A DNA stretch of 64,000 bases, from the NCBI RefSeq assembly GCF_016508585.1, contig NZ_JADVOP010000007.1:62001-126000 (forward strand), read 5' to 3'. The stretch is from Acinetobacter baumannii. GTDB lineage: Bacteria > Pseudomonadota > Gammaproteobacteria > Pseudomonadales > Moraxellaceae. Below are positions 19,094-27,393 of this stretch, piece after piece (position 1 is the first letter of the stretch; every line of letters begins with the position of its first letter). A program made the position numbers and the translations under genes. The notes beneath the pieces were generated by a model. The model saw nothing but the letters and a program-made list of their open reading frames with translations, was not told the origin of the DNA and did not search any database.

Positions 19094-19115
19094 TTTTTAT
19101 TCTATTTTCTTGAGT

Positions 19116-19304
19116 TTAGGCAAAAATCACAGTCCATAAAAAAAGTCGATAATCATCAGAATATCGACCCTTTTTGTGTTTTTCATAACCACGTTTTGCA
19201 TTTTTTTTACGATCTACAAACACTTGGCTCTTGTTGACTTCATGCATGTGTTTTGCCACAAAGTTGTGAATCACAACCTCTGGCATGAGTTTCTTCTTTG
19301 CCAT
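19116..19304 (-). CDS. Small basic protein, probable ArfA-like ribosome rescue factor with internal terminator
   Basis: A 62-residue, strongly basic protein. Its core, VFVDRKKNAKRGYEKHKKGR at about 28-47, can be laid over the functional core of E. coli ArfA (RVEKNKKGKGSYMRKGKHG). It ends in a hydrophobic tail (LFLWTVIFA), as ArfA does. A terminator-type hairpin with a T7 run lies inside the last codons, 20 bp before the stop. Most transcripts would therefore end without a stop codon, which is the known layout of arfA, whose nonstop mRNA is normally destroyed through tmRNA. ArfA recruits RF2 to stalled ribosomes. The similarity was judged by eye; a different small conserved basic family is possible. 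Confidence 0.55.
   Translation of the reverse strand: MAKKKLMPEVVIHNFVAKHMHEVNKSQVFVDRKKNAKRGYEKHKKGRYSDDYRLFLWTVIFA
19138..19175. terminator. Bidirectional terminator lying inside the ArfA-like coding end
   Basis: GTCGATA (19145-19151) pairs with TATCGAC (19162-19168) around a 10-nt loop. On the minus strand the stem is followed directly by seven Ts (19144-19138), a strong terminator. On the plus strand it is followed by CCTTTTT and serves ptsP, 45 bp downstream of its stop. The minus-strand T run precedes the stop codon of the ArfA-like gene. Confidence 0.8.
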
Positions 19305-19630
19305 TTTATTTACCTATTTTATGGTTCACCACATCATCAGTGGGAGTGTGATATTACGCTTTTTTATGCAGAATACAAGTATTTAAATTAATCAACTTTG
19401 TCACTATTTTTATAGCTGTTGCTTTTATAGATCCTATCAAAGTCATGTTTTGGATTGAGCTGAAACATGATTTTAATCTTCAACAGATATCTTGAGCTTA
19501 ATTAAAGTTTTACAAATCAAATTAAAAATCACGTACAACTCTTGAGCTCTGTTCTCTATAGTATGCAGATAAATTTGAATATAAACATACTCAATACAAT
19601 ATCGGCTCATAAGTTAAAATGGAGAATAAT
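19305..19630. other. Intergenic region between divergent ArfA-like and OmpA-like genes
   Basis: About 325 AT-rich bases that must hold both divergent promoters. An inverted repeat, TCATGTTT (19443-19450) with AAACATGA (19463-19470), is present; its role is unknown. No gene is seen. Confidence 0.5.
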
Positions 19631-20665
19631 GTGCTCAAGCAGAAAAAATTATCAAGCTTTCTACTGTTGTTGGTGTTTCCAACATTGGGCTTAATCGGAT
19701 GTAGTAAACCTGAGAAAGCTGAAGTCATAACAGCCGCATCAAGTGCAAGTTCTGTCACTCCTGAAACAGTAAAAACCGAATCGATTGAGAATACTTTTGA
19801 TCTTTCACAGATTCCAATTTCAAATATTACACTTGGGCAGTTTCCATATATTTCTTTGCCAAATGGTTATCAGTTTCATGATGCAACCACGGTAAATTTT
19901 GAAAGAATACCGTTTTGGACCGGTCAGCACATTGAAAACATTGAAGGGAAATTGTATAGCGCGGCCATTCAACAAAATGAGGATTACAAAGAAGGCAGCT
20001 TTTTAGAATTACAACGTAATCTGGAAAATGTAATTCAACAATTGGGGGGCAAGCAAATTACAGTGAGTAAAATTCCTCAACAAGAATTGGACAAGCTTCC
20101 ACAAAAATTCCAAGTGGATTATGTTGCTGGCTTAGGTGATATTTTCAACAATCCAACACAGACTTTCGTCGTCCGCCAAGCGAATAAGAATATCTGGTTT
20201 CAACTTACTCAAACAGGAAATGGAAATGCCGGTTTATTGGTGGCTGAAACAAAACCTGTTGAAATTACAGCAAAAGTATTAAATTCAGATCAATTAAAGA
20301 CAGCTTTAGATAAAGACAGTAAGGTCAATATCGAGGTCAACTTTGCCACGGATCAAGCCAATATTCTGCCTCAATCGCAGCCTCAGATAGCACAAGTGAT
20401 TCAACTGTTAAAAAATAATCCTGAACTCAAATTAAGTATTCACGGTCATACCGATGGTTCAGGTGATGCCAAACACAATCAAATCCTGTCGGAACAACGC
20501 GCAAATGCTGTTGTTAAAGCACTCACCGCTAATACTGGGATTCAACAAAATCGATTAACTGCAAAAGGTTTTGGTGATACTCAACCGGTTGCAGAAAACT
20601 CAACAGAAAACGGTAAAGCTTTAAATCGCCGAGTTGAGCTGATTAAATCTCATTCACCGTCTTGA
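19631..20665 (+). CDS. OmpA-family lipoprotein
   Basis: A 344-residue envelope protein. The signal peptide ends in a lipobox (LGLIGC; Cys at about residue 24), so the mature protein is lipid-anchored. An unassigned periplasmic domain spans about 50-220. The C-terminal OmpA-like peptidoglycan-binding domain (about 230-344) shows VNFATDQANILPQ, LSIHGHTDGSGD, NQILSEQRANAVV and NRRVELI. Anchored in a membrane and bound to peptidoglycan, it should tie envelope layers together. GTG 19631 is chosen because GGAGA lies six bases upstream; ATG 19619 has no ribosome site. Confidence 0.82.
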   Translation: MLKQKKLSSFLLLLVFPTLGLIGCSKPEKAEVITAASSASSVTPETVKTESIENTFDLSQIPISNITLGQFPYISLPNGYQFHDATTVNFERIPFWTGQHIENIEGKLYSAAIQQNEDYKEGSFLELQRNLENVIQQLGGKQITVSKIPQQELDKLPQKFQVDYVAGLGDIFNNPTQTFVVRQANKNIWFQLTQTGNGNAGLLVAETKPVEITAKVLNSDQLKTALDKDSKVNIEVNFATDQANILPQSQPQIAQVIQLLKNNPELKLSIHGHTDGSGDAKHNQILSEQRANAVVKALTANTGIQQNRLTAKGFGDTQPVAENSTENGKALNRRVELIKSHSPS

Positions 20666-20701
20666 TGAAATGTTGAATTCCCTCCATTCACCAACCCCAT
20701 T

Positions 20702-20854
20702 TTAGATCAATGGGTTTGGTCTAAAATCTATTCCTTGCATATACCATACACTCAGCAAGGCGCTGTCTAAACTCACCAAATCACGGGTTAAATAACCTGC
20801 TGGAACTTTATGTCCATCCATTTGTAATCCACTGTTGATTTGCGCTTTTACACA
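20702..20854 (-). pseudogene. Possible remnant of a degraded gene
   Basis: A minus-strand frame of 50 codons is open from a TGA at 20857-20855 to a TAA at 20704. It reads like protein (VPAGYLTRDLVSLDSALL and SVWYMQGIDFRPNP) but has no ribosome site and no plausible N-terminus. An internal ATG at 20821 would give 39 residues. I do not recognise the family. It may be the C-terminal leftover of a deleted gene. Confidence 0.3.
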
Positions 20855-21000
20855 TCATTTTGAATTTAAAGATATCAACTGCGATAACAGTGACTTACTT
20901 ACTGAAATAAAATTTCAATTACAACAACTTTCAATAAAAAACAAAATATTAAATATTTTCAACAATATAAATTTGCTTAATTCCTGAAAAGCATATACTT

Positions 21001-21010
21001 TGTATATACA
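21001..21010. promoter_or_regulatory. Short palindrome before the RHH gene
   Basis: TGTATATACA is a perfect 10-bp palindrome next to a possible promoter (TTGCTT 20973, TATACT 20994, 15-bp spacing). RHH proteins often repress themselves at short palindromes, so this is a candidate operator. That role is inference. Confidence 0.35.
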
Positions 21011-21043
21011 TTTTTGATTATCGCCTTTGGGGATGAATACGTC

Positions 21044-21238
21044 ATGGCTGAATTACCCAAAAAGACAAAGGTGAATAAAAAAGATGGTCAACTCTTAATT
21101 CGCATAAACAGTGCTGAACGCGATCAGTTTTTACAGCTCTGTGAAACAATGGATACCAGCGCAGCACGTGAGTTAAGAAAATTTATCCGTAGTTTTATCA
21201 AAAAACATCAGCCAACGGATACTCAAACGAAGGAGTAA
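21044..21238 (+). CDS. Ribbon-helix-helix-like small DNA-binding protein
   Basis: A 64-residue basic protein. After a Lys-rich arm it has the RHH pattern of one strand (GQLLIRIN), a first helix (SAERDQFLQLCETM) and a second helix (SAARELRKFIRSFIKKH). Such proteins bind DNA as dimers and commonly regulate their own operon. ATG 21044 is preferred, with GGGGAT upstream; an earlier start at 21014 would add ten residues without basic character. It runs directly into a 38-codon lysine-rich gene. Confidence 0.6.
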   Translation: MAELPKKTKVNKKDGQLLIRINSAERDQFLQLCETMDTSAARELRKFIRSFIKKHQPTDTQTKE

Positions 21239-21239
21239 C

Positions 21240-21356
21240 ATGATGTCTAAGCAAGTTAAATCTTTAAAGCAGAAAATCAAAGCACGTTTGGAAAAAATCT
21301 CTAAACACGAAGGTAAATTGAAAAAGCTCAAGAAAAAGCTGAAAAAACAGAAGTAA
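21240..21356 (+). CDS. 38-residue lysine-rich microprotein
   Basis: This short frame starts at ATG 21240, one base after the stop of the RHH-like gene. A perfect AAGGAG (21230-21235) sits five bases upstream. The product has 16 Lys in 38 residues, with regularly spaced Leu/Ile, and should form an amphipathic, coiled-coil-like basic helix (start MMSKQVKSLKQKIKARLEKI, end KKLKKKLKKQK). It could bind nucleic acid or the membrane. The ribosome site, spacing and a downstream terminator support a real gene cotranscribed with the RHH-like gene. No family is recognised. Confidence 0.65.
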   Translation: MMSKQVKSLKQKIKARLEKISKHEGKLKKLKKKLKKQK

Positions 21357-21405
21357 TTTCAATGATTCATTTCATGCTTGAGCTTTAATGAAAGTCGCCT
21401 AAAAG

Positions 21406-21435
21406 AAAGGGCATTATTTATATAATGCCCTTTTT
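21406..21435. terminator. Bidirectional terminator after the lysine-rich gene
   Basis: A 12-bp stem (AAAGGGCATTAT with ATAATGCCCTTT), a 4-nt loop and T runs. It separates this operon from the convergent acyl-CoA dehydrogenase gene. Confidence 0.9.
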
Positions 21436-21450
21436 ACATGTCCAAATAAA

Positions 21451-23109
21451 TTAAGCCAAAGCCCTATCCAATAATCTTTCCACATCTACTGATTTTGCAT
21501 CAATCATGCCCACGACTCTCCCATAGAACGGACGATAACGCGTTGCTATAAAAGCATCAGTGACAAAATCAGGTGCATATTGCTTAAGTAGAATAGCCTG
21601 TGCCAAAATCACTAAACGGCTGACCAAACCACGTGCAGAAAACTGTAAATCGTCTGCCTGTAGTGTACTGAATAATTGAAATAAATCCTGCAACTCTGCC
21701 TGTAAAATAGAATTCAGGGATGTTACTTTTGCAAAAGACTCAAATAATGTCTCGATTGATTCGCGATCACGTTGAATGGCACGCAACACATCTAAACACA
21801 TCACATTACCTGAACCTTCCCAAATTGTATTTACGGGTGCTTCTTTAAAAATACGCGCCATAATTCCTGTATCGACATAACCATTGCCACCAAAAACCTC
21901 CATCATCTCGCCAGTCAACTCAACTGTACGCTTGCATATCCAGAATTTCGAAGCAGGGGTCATAATGCGTTTCCAAGCGACTGATAATTCATCATCACTT
22001 TCATAACAATGTGCAAGATGGAAACTCAGTTGCATAGCGGCTTCAGTTTCCAGGGCTAAATCGGCCAACACCGCTTGCATCAAAGGTTGTTCTGCCAGAT
22101 GTTTACCAAAAGCTTTACGTTGCCGTGTGTAGGCAATACATTGTACCAATGCTTGTCTTAACATCGCACTTGAACCCACTGAGCAGGTTAAACGGGTATA
22201 ATTTGCCATTTCAATAATGGTTGGAATACCGCGCCCTGCTTCTCCGATCATGATGCCCCAAGCATTTTTAAATTCGACCTCTGAACTTGAGTTACTGCGA
22301 TTACCCACTTTGTCTTTTAAACGTTGCACATGGATGTTGTTTTTCGTGCCATCTTCCAACCAACGAGGCACAAAAAAACAAGCCAAGCCATCTCGTTCAG
22401 TTTTCGCAACCACCAAATGTGCATCACACATGGGAGCTGAAAAGAACCACTTGTGCCCCGTCAATAAATAAGCCTGTCCACGACCTGATTCAGCAACAGG
22501 CACAGCGACAGTTTGATTGGCCCGAACATCTGAACCGCCTTGCTTCTCAGTCATCCCCATACCCAACCAAATTGACTTTTTTTGGGCAATCGGCAAATCT
22601 CGTTCATCATATTCAGTAGATAGTAGTTTCTCACCGACTTTTGCCCACAATTCAGGCTCATTCTGGATCAGTGGAATACTGCCTAAAGTCATTGAATTTG
22701 GGCATAAGTTGCCGCACTCGACTTGCCCACTGAGAAAGAAACGTGCTGCCCAATCTACCCATTTGCTGTTGGATTGCGAACGGTTAAATGGATGGGCATG
22801 AGTATTAAATTGACGATTGAGCTTCATCCATCGATGCCATGCAGGATGAAATTCCAAAAAATCTATGCGGCGACCGCGAGCGTCAAATGTATGTAGTTCA
22901 GGTGTATGACGATTGGCTAAATCGGCATATTGATAATACTCAGTAGAACCCACAATTTGAGCAAGTTTGCTGAGATTTTGCTGATCAGTACTGCCATACC
23001 GTTGCAGTATTTCCTGCAAAACCAAATCCGTTTCAAATAGATTGTAAGTCTGCAACTCATCAAACTGGTTACTGATTTCATGGGTTTGCCAATTCTGTAG
23101 TGTGTTCAT
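21451..23109 (-). CDS. AidB-like acyl-CoA dehydrogenase family protein
   Basis: A 552-residue member of the acyl-CoA dehydrogenase superfamily with the longer AidB layout. Visible features are GMGMTEKQGGSDVRANQT (FAD/substrate loop), LTGHKWFFSAPM, RQRKAFGKHLAEQPLMQ and FGGNGYVDTG with the nearby VNTIWEGSGNV. AidB itself is an alkylation-inducible flavoprotein that binds DNA; others in the branch act on acyl-CoAs, so the role here is open. The gene diverges from a TetR regulator 81 bp away, which probably controls it. Confidence 0.82.
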   Translation of the reverse strand: MNTLQNWQTHEISNQFDELQTYNLFETDLVLQEILQRYGSTDQQNLSKLAQIVGSTEYYQYADLANRHTPELHTFDARGRRIDFLEFHPAWHRWMKLNRQFNTHAHPFNRSQSNSKWVDWAARFFLSGQVECGNLCPNSMTLGSIPLIQNEPELWAKVGEKLLSTEYDERDLPIAQKKSIWLGMGMTEKQGGSDVRANQTVAVPVAESGRGQAYLLTGHKWFFSAPMCDAHLVVAKTERDGLACFFVPRWLEDGTKNNIHVQRLKDKVGNRSNSSSEVEFKNAWGIMIGEAGRGIPTIIEMANYTRLTCSVGSSAMLRQALVQCIAYTRQRKAFGKHLAEQPLMQAVLADLALETEAAMQLSFHLAHCYESDDELSVAWKRIMTPASKFWICKRTVELTGEMMEVFGGNGYVDTGIMARIFKEAPVNTIWEGSGNVMCLDVLRAIQRDRESIETLFESFAKVTSLNSILQAELQDLFQLFSTLQADDLQFSARGLVSRLVILAQAILLKQYAPDFVTDAFIATRYRPFYGRVVGMIDAKSVDVERLLDRALA

Positions 23110-23190
23110 CCTGAAAATCCTGTCTTGTTGTTTTAACCAATTACATTCAGTATAGAAGAAAATATCTTCAAGGACGTTCGGATTATTTTT

Positions 23191-23820
23191 ATGGCTTTAC
23201 CTGCAATCAATGTACGTCGTAAACCTCGCCAATCAAGGGCCCGTATCACGCAAGAAGCGTTGATTGAAAGCTTTGTTCGGCTTTTGCATGAACGTCCTGC
23301 CCATAAAATTACCATTCGAGAAATCACAGACATTGCCGGTGTTGGTTTAGGTACCTTTTATGAGTATTTTTCTAAAAAACAAGATTTGATTGCATTAACC
23401 ATTTATCAGCATGTCAAAAGCAATGCTGAGTCTATTAAAAGTTATGCACAAAGCCGATACGACTTATCCACAGATTTGAGTTTTTCTGACTATTTAACGC
23501 ACATCATTCACTTTCAACTTGAGCAGATTCAATCCCAACAGTTTTTATGGGCGCAGTCTTTTTTATTAGAACGGCAGGTTTCAAGTATAGAAACCTATCA
23601 AAAAAGCTATGCCATGATGGTAGAGATGTGGCAAAACATATTGATGCCTTTTATTCAGGATGATGAACAACTTAAACAGATCAGCCTAAATGTACAACGA
23701 ATTTGCTATGGTTTTGTCTCGCAAACACTGCTGATTGAACCTGAATTTAACGCCTGGGGAACTTTAGAAAATGAAATCCTTCAACATCTTGGTGTCATTT
23801 CAAATAAGGAAAATCGCTAA
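23191..23820 (+). CDS. TetR-family transcriptional regulator
   Basis: A 209-residue regulator with an N-terminal TetR helix-turn-helix: TQEALIESFVRLL, then IREITDIAGVGLGTFYEYFSKK at about 47-68. The C-terminal ligand domain is not assignable. It is divergent from the AidB-like gene across a short shared promoter region, the usual layout of a TetR repressor and its target. Confidence 0.87.
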   Translation: MALPAINVRRKPRQSRARITQEALIESFVRLLHERPAHKITIREITDIAGVGLGTFYEYFSKKQDLIALTIYQHVKSNAESIKSYAQSRYDLSTDLSFSDYLTHIIHFQLEQIQSQQFLWAQSFLLERQVSSIETYQKSYAMMVEMWQNILMPFIQDDEQLKQISLNVQRICYGFVSQTLLIEPEFNAWGTLENEILQHLGVISNKENR

Positions 23821-24251
23821 GTTATGATGGGATTTAAAAGGTAAAAATGAGATATCTATAACAATACTACATTATTTACTCAGCATGACTAACATTGATT
23901 AAATATTGATAAAGTCATTTTTAGAGACCAAACACAAACAATCGCAAAAACAAATCAAATAAAATATTTTTATCAATTTTACAAATAATAAAGTTCAACT
24001 TAAAGTATAGCTATCTCTTTTAAAAGCACGCAATGCTTCGTATAGAAGCTGTCTACTTAAAGCAGATACCCAACACTGTACTGTGCCTTAAATTAAAAGA
24101 TTAATCATTTAATTTAAGGACAAATAGATTTAACAATTGTTCACTATATTGGTTTTTCAAATACAGTTAATGTCATGTAATAGCGAATATTCTTTATCTA
24201 TTCCATCTATTCAAAAATGAATACATGATTAATTAAAAATGGAGAAATAGA
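23821..24251. other. Long AT-rich leader region of the catalase gene
   Basis: About 430 non-coding bases. They contain a small hairpin (GCTTC-GTATA-GAAGC, 24035-24049) and a 34-bp near-perfect palindrome, listed separately. Several ATAG/CTAT tetramers occur, but not at OxyR spacing. The ribosome site GGAGAAATAG precedes the catalase ATG. Confidence 0.5.
24086..24119. repeat. 34-bp near-perfect palindrome upstream of catalase
   Basis: CCTTAAATTAAA (24086-24097) is exactly complementary to TTTAATTTAAGG (24108-24119). The centre holds a further palindrome, GATTAATC, flanked by one mismatched pair. It lies about 130 bp before the catalase start. There is no T run, so it is not a standard terminator. 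An operator or an mRNA leader hairpin is possible. Confidence 0.7.
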
Positions 24252-25772
24252 ATGAGCCAAGACTCAAAAAAATGCCCTGTGACCCACCTGACAACTGCTT
24301 TTGGTGCGCCTGTTGTAGACAACCAGAATAGTTTGACGGCAGGCGCACGAGGTCCTCTGCTTGCACAAGATTTATGGTTAAATGAAAAGCTCGCTAACTT
24401 TGTCCGTGAGGTGATTCCTGAGCGTCGAATGCATGCCAAAGGTTCTGGTGCTTTTGGTACATTTACCGTCACTCATGACATCACACAGTACACACGCGCT
24501 AAAATATTTTCACACATTGGTAAGAAAACAGAAATGTTTGCCCGATTCACCACGGTTGCAGGTGAACGCGGTGCAGCAGATGCAGAACGAGACATTCGTG
24601 GTTTTGCATTAAAGTTCTACACTGAAGAAGGTAACTGGGATCTTGTTGGAAATAACACTCCGGTATTTTTCATGCGTGATCCGCGTAAATTCCCTGACTT
24701 AAATAAAGCGGTAAAACGTGATCCAAAAACCAACCTCCGCAGTGCAACCAACAACTGGGATTTTTGGACCTTACTGCCAGAAGCACTACACCAGGTTACG
24801 ATTGTGATGTCTGACCGTGGGATTCCAAAAAGTTTCCGTCATATGCATGGTTTTGGCAGTCATACTTATAGCTTCATCAATGCTAACAATGAACGCTTTT
24901 GGGTGAAATTTCATTTCCGTACACAACAGGGTATTGAAAATCTAACTGATGCCGAAGCTGAAGCAGTCGTGGCAAAAGACCGTGAAAGTAATCAACGTGA
25001 TCTATTCGATTCGATTGAAAATGGAAACTTTCCAAAATGGAAACTTCAAGTTCAAATCATGCCAGAAACAGATGCAGAGAAAGTTCCATATCATCCATTT
25101 GACCTGACTAAAGTTTGGCCCCACGCAGATTATCCATTGATTGATGTCGGTGAATTTGAGCTCAATAAAAATCCTGAAAACTTCTTTTTGGATGTTGAGC
25201 AATCAGCATTTGCACCAAGTAATTTAGTCCCAGGAATCAGCGTTTCACCTGACCGTATGTTACAGGCACGACTTTTTAACTATGCAGATGCACAACGTTA
25301 TCGTCTTGGTGTGAACTATCAACAGATTCCGGTCAATGCCGCACGCTGTCCTGTTCACTCCAATCATCGTGATGGTCAAGGTCGTGTAGATGCCAACTAT
25401 GGCGGCTTACCGCACTATGAACCGAATAGTTTTGGTCAATGGCAAGAACAGGCTGAGTTTAAAGAGCCACCGTTGAAAATCAGTGGTGATGCCGATTATT
25501 GGGATTTCCGTCAGGATGATGCAGACTATTTCAGCCAACCTCGTGCCTTGTTCAATTTAATGAATGATACACAAAAACAAGCATTGTTTGATAATACAGC
25601 GGGTGCGATGGGCGATGCCCTAGACTTCATCAAGTATCGTCATATCCGTAACTGTTATGCTTGTGACCCTGCATATGGCGAAGGCGTTGCAAAAGCATTG
25701 GGGCTCACCGTTGCTGATGCACAAGCTGCTAGAGACAGCGACCCAGCCAAAGGGCATCCTGGTTTCCTATAA
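24252..25772 (+). CDS. Monofunctional haem catalase
   Basis: It breaks down hydrogen peroxide to water and oxygen. The 506 residues correspond to a small-subunit catalase. The catalytic His61 lies in [15 protein letters not shown], an Asn partner in [16 protein letters not shown], and the haem-ligand Tyr in [14 protein letters not shown]. The N-terminus has no signal peptide, so it should be cytoplasmic. It is monocistronic, preceded by a long leader with a palindrome and followed by a terminator. It resembles KatA/KatE-type catalases; the exact subtype was not determined. Confidence 0.95.
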   Translation: MSQDSKKCPVTHLTTAFGAPVVDNQNSLTAGARGPLLAQDLWLNEKLANFVREVIPERRMHAKGSGAFGTFTVTHDITQYTRAKIFSHIGKKTEMFARFTTVAGERGAADAERDIRGFALKFYTEEGNWDLVGNNTPVFFMRDPRKFPDLNKAVKRDPKTNLRSATNNWDFWTLLPEALHQVTIVMSDRGIPKSFRHMHGFGSHTYSFINANNERFWVKFHFRTQQGIENLTDAEAEAVVAKDRESNQRDLFDSIENGNFPKWKLQVQIMPETDAEKVPYHPFDLTKVWPHADYPLIDVGEFELNKNPENFFLDVEQSAFAPSNLVPGISVSPDRMLQARLFNYADAQRYRLGVNYQQIPVNAARCPVHSNHRDGQGRVDANYGGLPHYEPNSFGQWQEQAEFKEPPLKISGDADYWDFRQDDADYFSQPRALFNLMNDTQKQALFDNTAGAMGDALDFIKYRHIRNCYACDPAYGEGVAKALGLTVADAQAARDSDPAKGHPGFL

Positions 25773-25786
25773 TTGACCGAAACATG

Positions 25787-25811
25787 AAAAACCACCTGTC
25801 GGGTGGTTTTT
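25787..25811 (+). terminator. Terminator after catalase
   Basis: AAAAACCACC pairs with GGTGGTTTTT around a 5-nt loop, 15 bp after the stop. Confidence 0.9.
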
Positions 25812-25863
25812 CATTGTCTATAAATCAACTATATTGAAAGAAACTCCAATCGAGAGTGAAAGC

Positions 25864-26319
25864 ATGCAACTGAAAATTGAAGATATCATTCAACAATATG
25901 ACATGATCTTATTTGATGAAGTTTGTGTGCTGTGCAATGCTTGGGCAAAGTTTTTAATTCAGCACGATACTCAAGCAAGATTTAAATTGGCTTCCGTTCA
26001 ATCTCCACTGGGTCAAGCCATCTTAAAATATTATCAAATGCCGACTGAACACTTTGACACCATGTTGGTGATTAAAAATGGACAGGCAATCAGCGAGTCT
26101 ACAGCATTTTTAAAAGTCATCGAAGAATTAGGGCTTCCGTTTTCTGGTTTAAAAATTGGTTATCTAATTCCAAAGTTTATCCGAGACTTTATGTATCGCC
26201 AAATTGCTTTCAATCGCTATCGTCTATTCGGTACAACAGATCAATGTCAATTCGTTTCTTCACATCATCAACATCATTTTTTGGAACATGTTGTTTATGA
26301 ATCCACTTCAGACAATTAA
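25864..26319 (+). CDS. DCC-family (DUF393) thiol-disulfide oxidoreductase-like protein
   Basis: A 151-residue protein with the family signature near the N-terminus, LFDEVCVLCNAWAKFL. The CxxC pair suggests redox or metal chemistry, but the family's role is not established. The region FKLASVQSPLGQAIL and the late segment FMYRQIAFNRYRLFG also fit DUF393. ATG 25864 has GAGAGTGAAAGC before it. Its end overlaps the start of the DoxX-like gene by 23 bp, so translation is probably coupled. Confidence 0.82.
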   Translation: MQLKIEDIIQQYDMILFDEVCVLCNAWAKFLIQHDTQARFKLASVQSPLGQAILKYYQMPTEHFDTMLVIKNGQAISESTAFLKVIEELGLPFSGLKIGYLIPKFIRDFMYRQIAFNRYRLFGTTDQCQFVSSHHQHHFLEHVVYESTSDN

Positions 26320-26695
26320 TCGCGCCTTGTTGAGTATCCACATCACTTTAGCTGTATTGTGGATTTATCAAGGTCTGGTACCTAAACTCATTTTTAAGGT
26401 TATTGAAGAACAGCAGTTTTGGCAATTTACGGGGATTCAATTTCTATCGATTCCCAGATTGATCGAACTCTCTGGAATTGGCGAAATCATCTTTGGTGTA
26501 CTCTTTCTAATTTTTAGGCAATCAAAGATGCTCCATTATTTAAATATCGTGGCAATGCTGTTCTTTATTGTCGTGGTTGCAGTTGTCTATCCTCACTACT
26601 TTGTCCAAGGTTTTAATCCTTTCATAATGAATACAGCCATGGCTGCACTGTCCATCGTTGCATTACAGCTTTTGAATATCCCTAAAGATTTATAG
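26297..26695 (+). CDS. DoxX-like membrane protein
   Basis: A 132-residue protein with about four transmembrane helices. It resembles the DoxX-like family, with the typical ALLSIHITLAVLWIYQGLVPK start and RLIELSGIGEIIFG in the second helix. ATG 26297 is inside the end of the DUF393 gene; GGAA lies 10 bases upstream. DUF393 and DoxX-like genes are plausible redox partners, but the joint function is not known. The gene ends 3 bp before the stop of a convergent gene. Confidence 0.75.
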   Translation: MNPLQTINRALLSIHITLAVLWIYQGLVPKLIFKVIEEQQFWQFTGIQFLSIPRLIELSGIGEIIFGVLFLIFRQSKMLHYLNIVAMLFFIVVVAVVYPHYFVQGFNPFIMNTAMAALSIVALQLLNIPKDL

Positions 26696-26697
26696 AT

Positions 26698-27348
26698 TTA
26701 CATACGGACATTGCGACCAAACTCTTGTTTCCACCCCTGCGTTTCACGCGCAATGTGTTTCGCTAATTGTGTTTTGACTTCCTTGATCAGCAACGTTCGC
26801 TCTTGTCCATGTACAAAACGCCCCCGATATTGGGTTTGCATGGTCTGGATATAATCATTCAAGGTACGTTGCTGTTGTCTGTTTTTTGGAGAGCGATGTA
26901 AAAATTGCAGATATTCTTCATCCGGATTTGTACTGAGTGGATCACCGATAACATCCTCAATATAAAGCACAGCATCTATCAATTTGACATTCCCCTGTGC
27001 GTCCACAGCATAGGTTTGCTTACGTACGCCATAGGGATAGGTCCATATCCCCTGTCGATCTGCGGCAGCCCAGTAACTATAAAAAATGAGCTGATTATCT
27101 TTAACTGCATAATCCCCCAGTTCAATTTGAGTAATACTACAGTCGCCAGATGCTGCATCCAAGGTGTGTGTTAAAAGTTTTTTGCCTTTTCGATAGAGTT
27201 CAATATCATTGCGTATATAGCCATCATCATCTTGATTTGATACGCTTTTCAATTCAAATGCAGTTTGATTAATCTTGATATTTTGGTTCTCTGCAAAAGC
27301 AGTGCCAGATAGTGCCAGTGACAGCACGAAACCTTGAATTCTATTCAT
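26698..27348 (-). CDS. Secreted protein of unknown function
   Basis: A 216-residue protein with a clear Sec signal peptide (residues 1-19, ending TAFA). The mature domain looks beta-rich up to about 140 and then helical. One cysteine (GDCSI) is unpaired. I recognise no family. It follows another signal-peptide protein on the same strand after 45 bp, so the two are probably one operon of periplasmic proteins. Confidence 0.65.
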   Translation of the reverse strand: MNRIQGFVLSLALSGTAFAENQNIKINQTAFELKSVSNQDDDGYIRNDIELYRKGKKLLTHTLDAASGDCSITQIELGDYAVKDNQLIFYSYWAAADRQGIWTYPYGVRKQTYAVDAQGNVKLIDAVLYIEDVIGDPLSTNPDEEYLQFLHRSPKNRQQQRTLNDYIQTMQTQYRGRFVHGQERTLLIKEVKTQLAKHIARETQGWKQEFGRNVRM

Positions 27349-27393
27349 TATTCAACTCCCTCATTTTTAATCAGGAATAAATATTATTTTAAT

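Noticed and set aside
24160..24251. ATAG/CTAT tetramers upstream of catalase suggesting an OxyR site
   Set aside because: OxyR needs four such elements at 7-bp spacing; the tetramers here do not keep that spacing.
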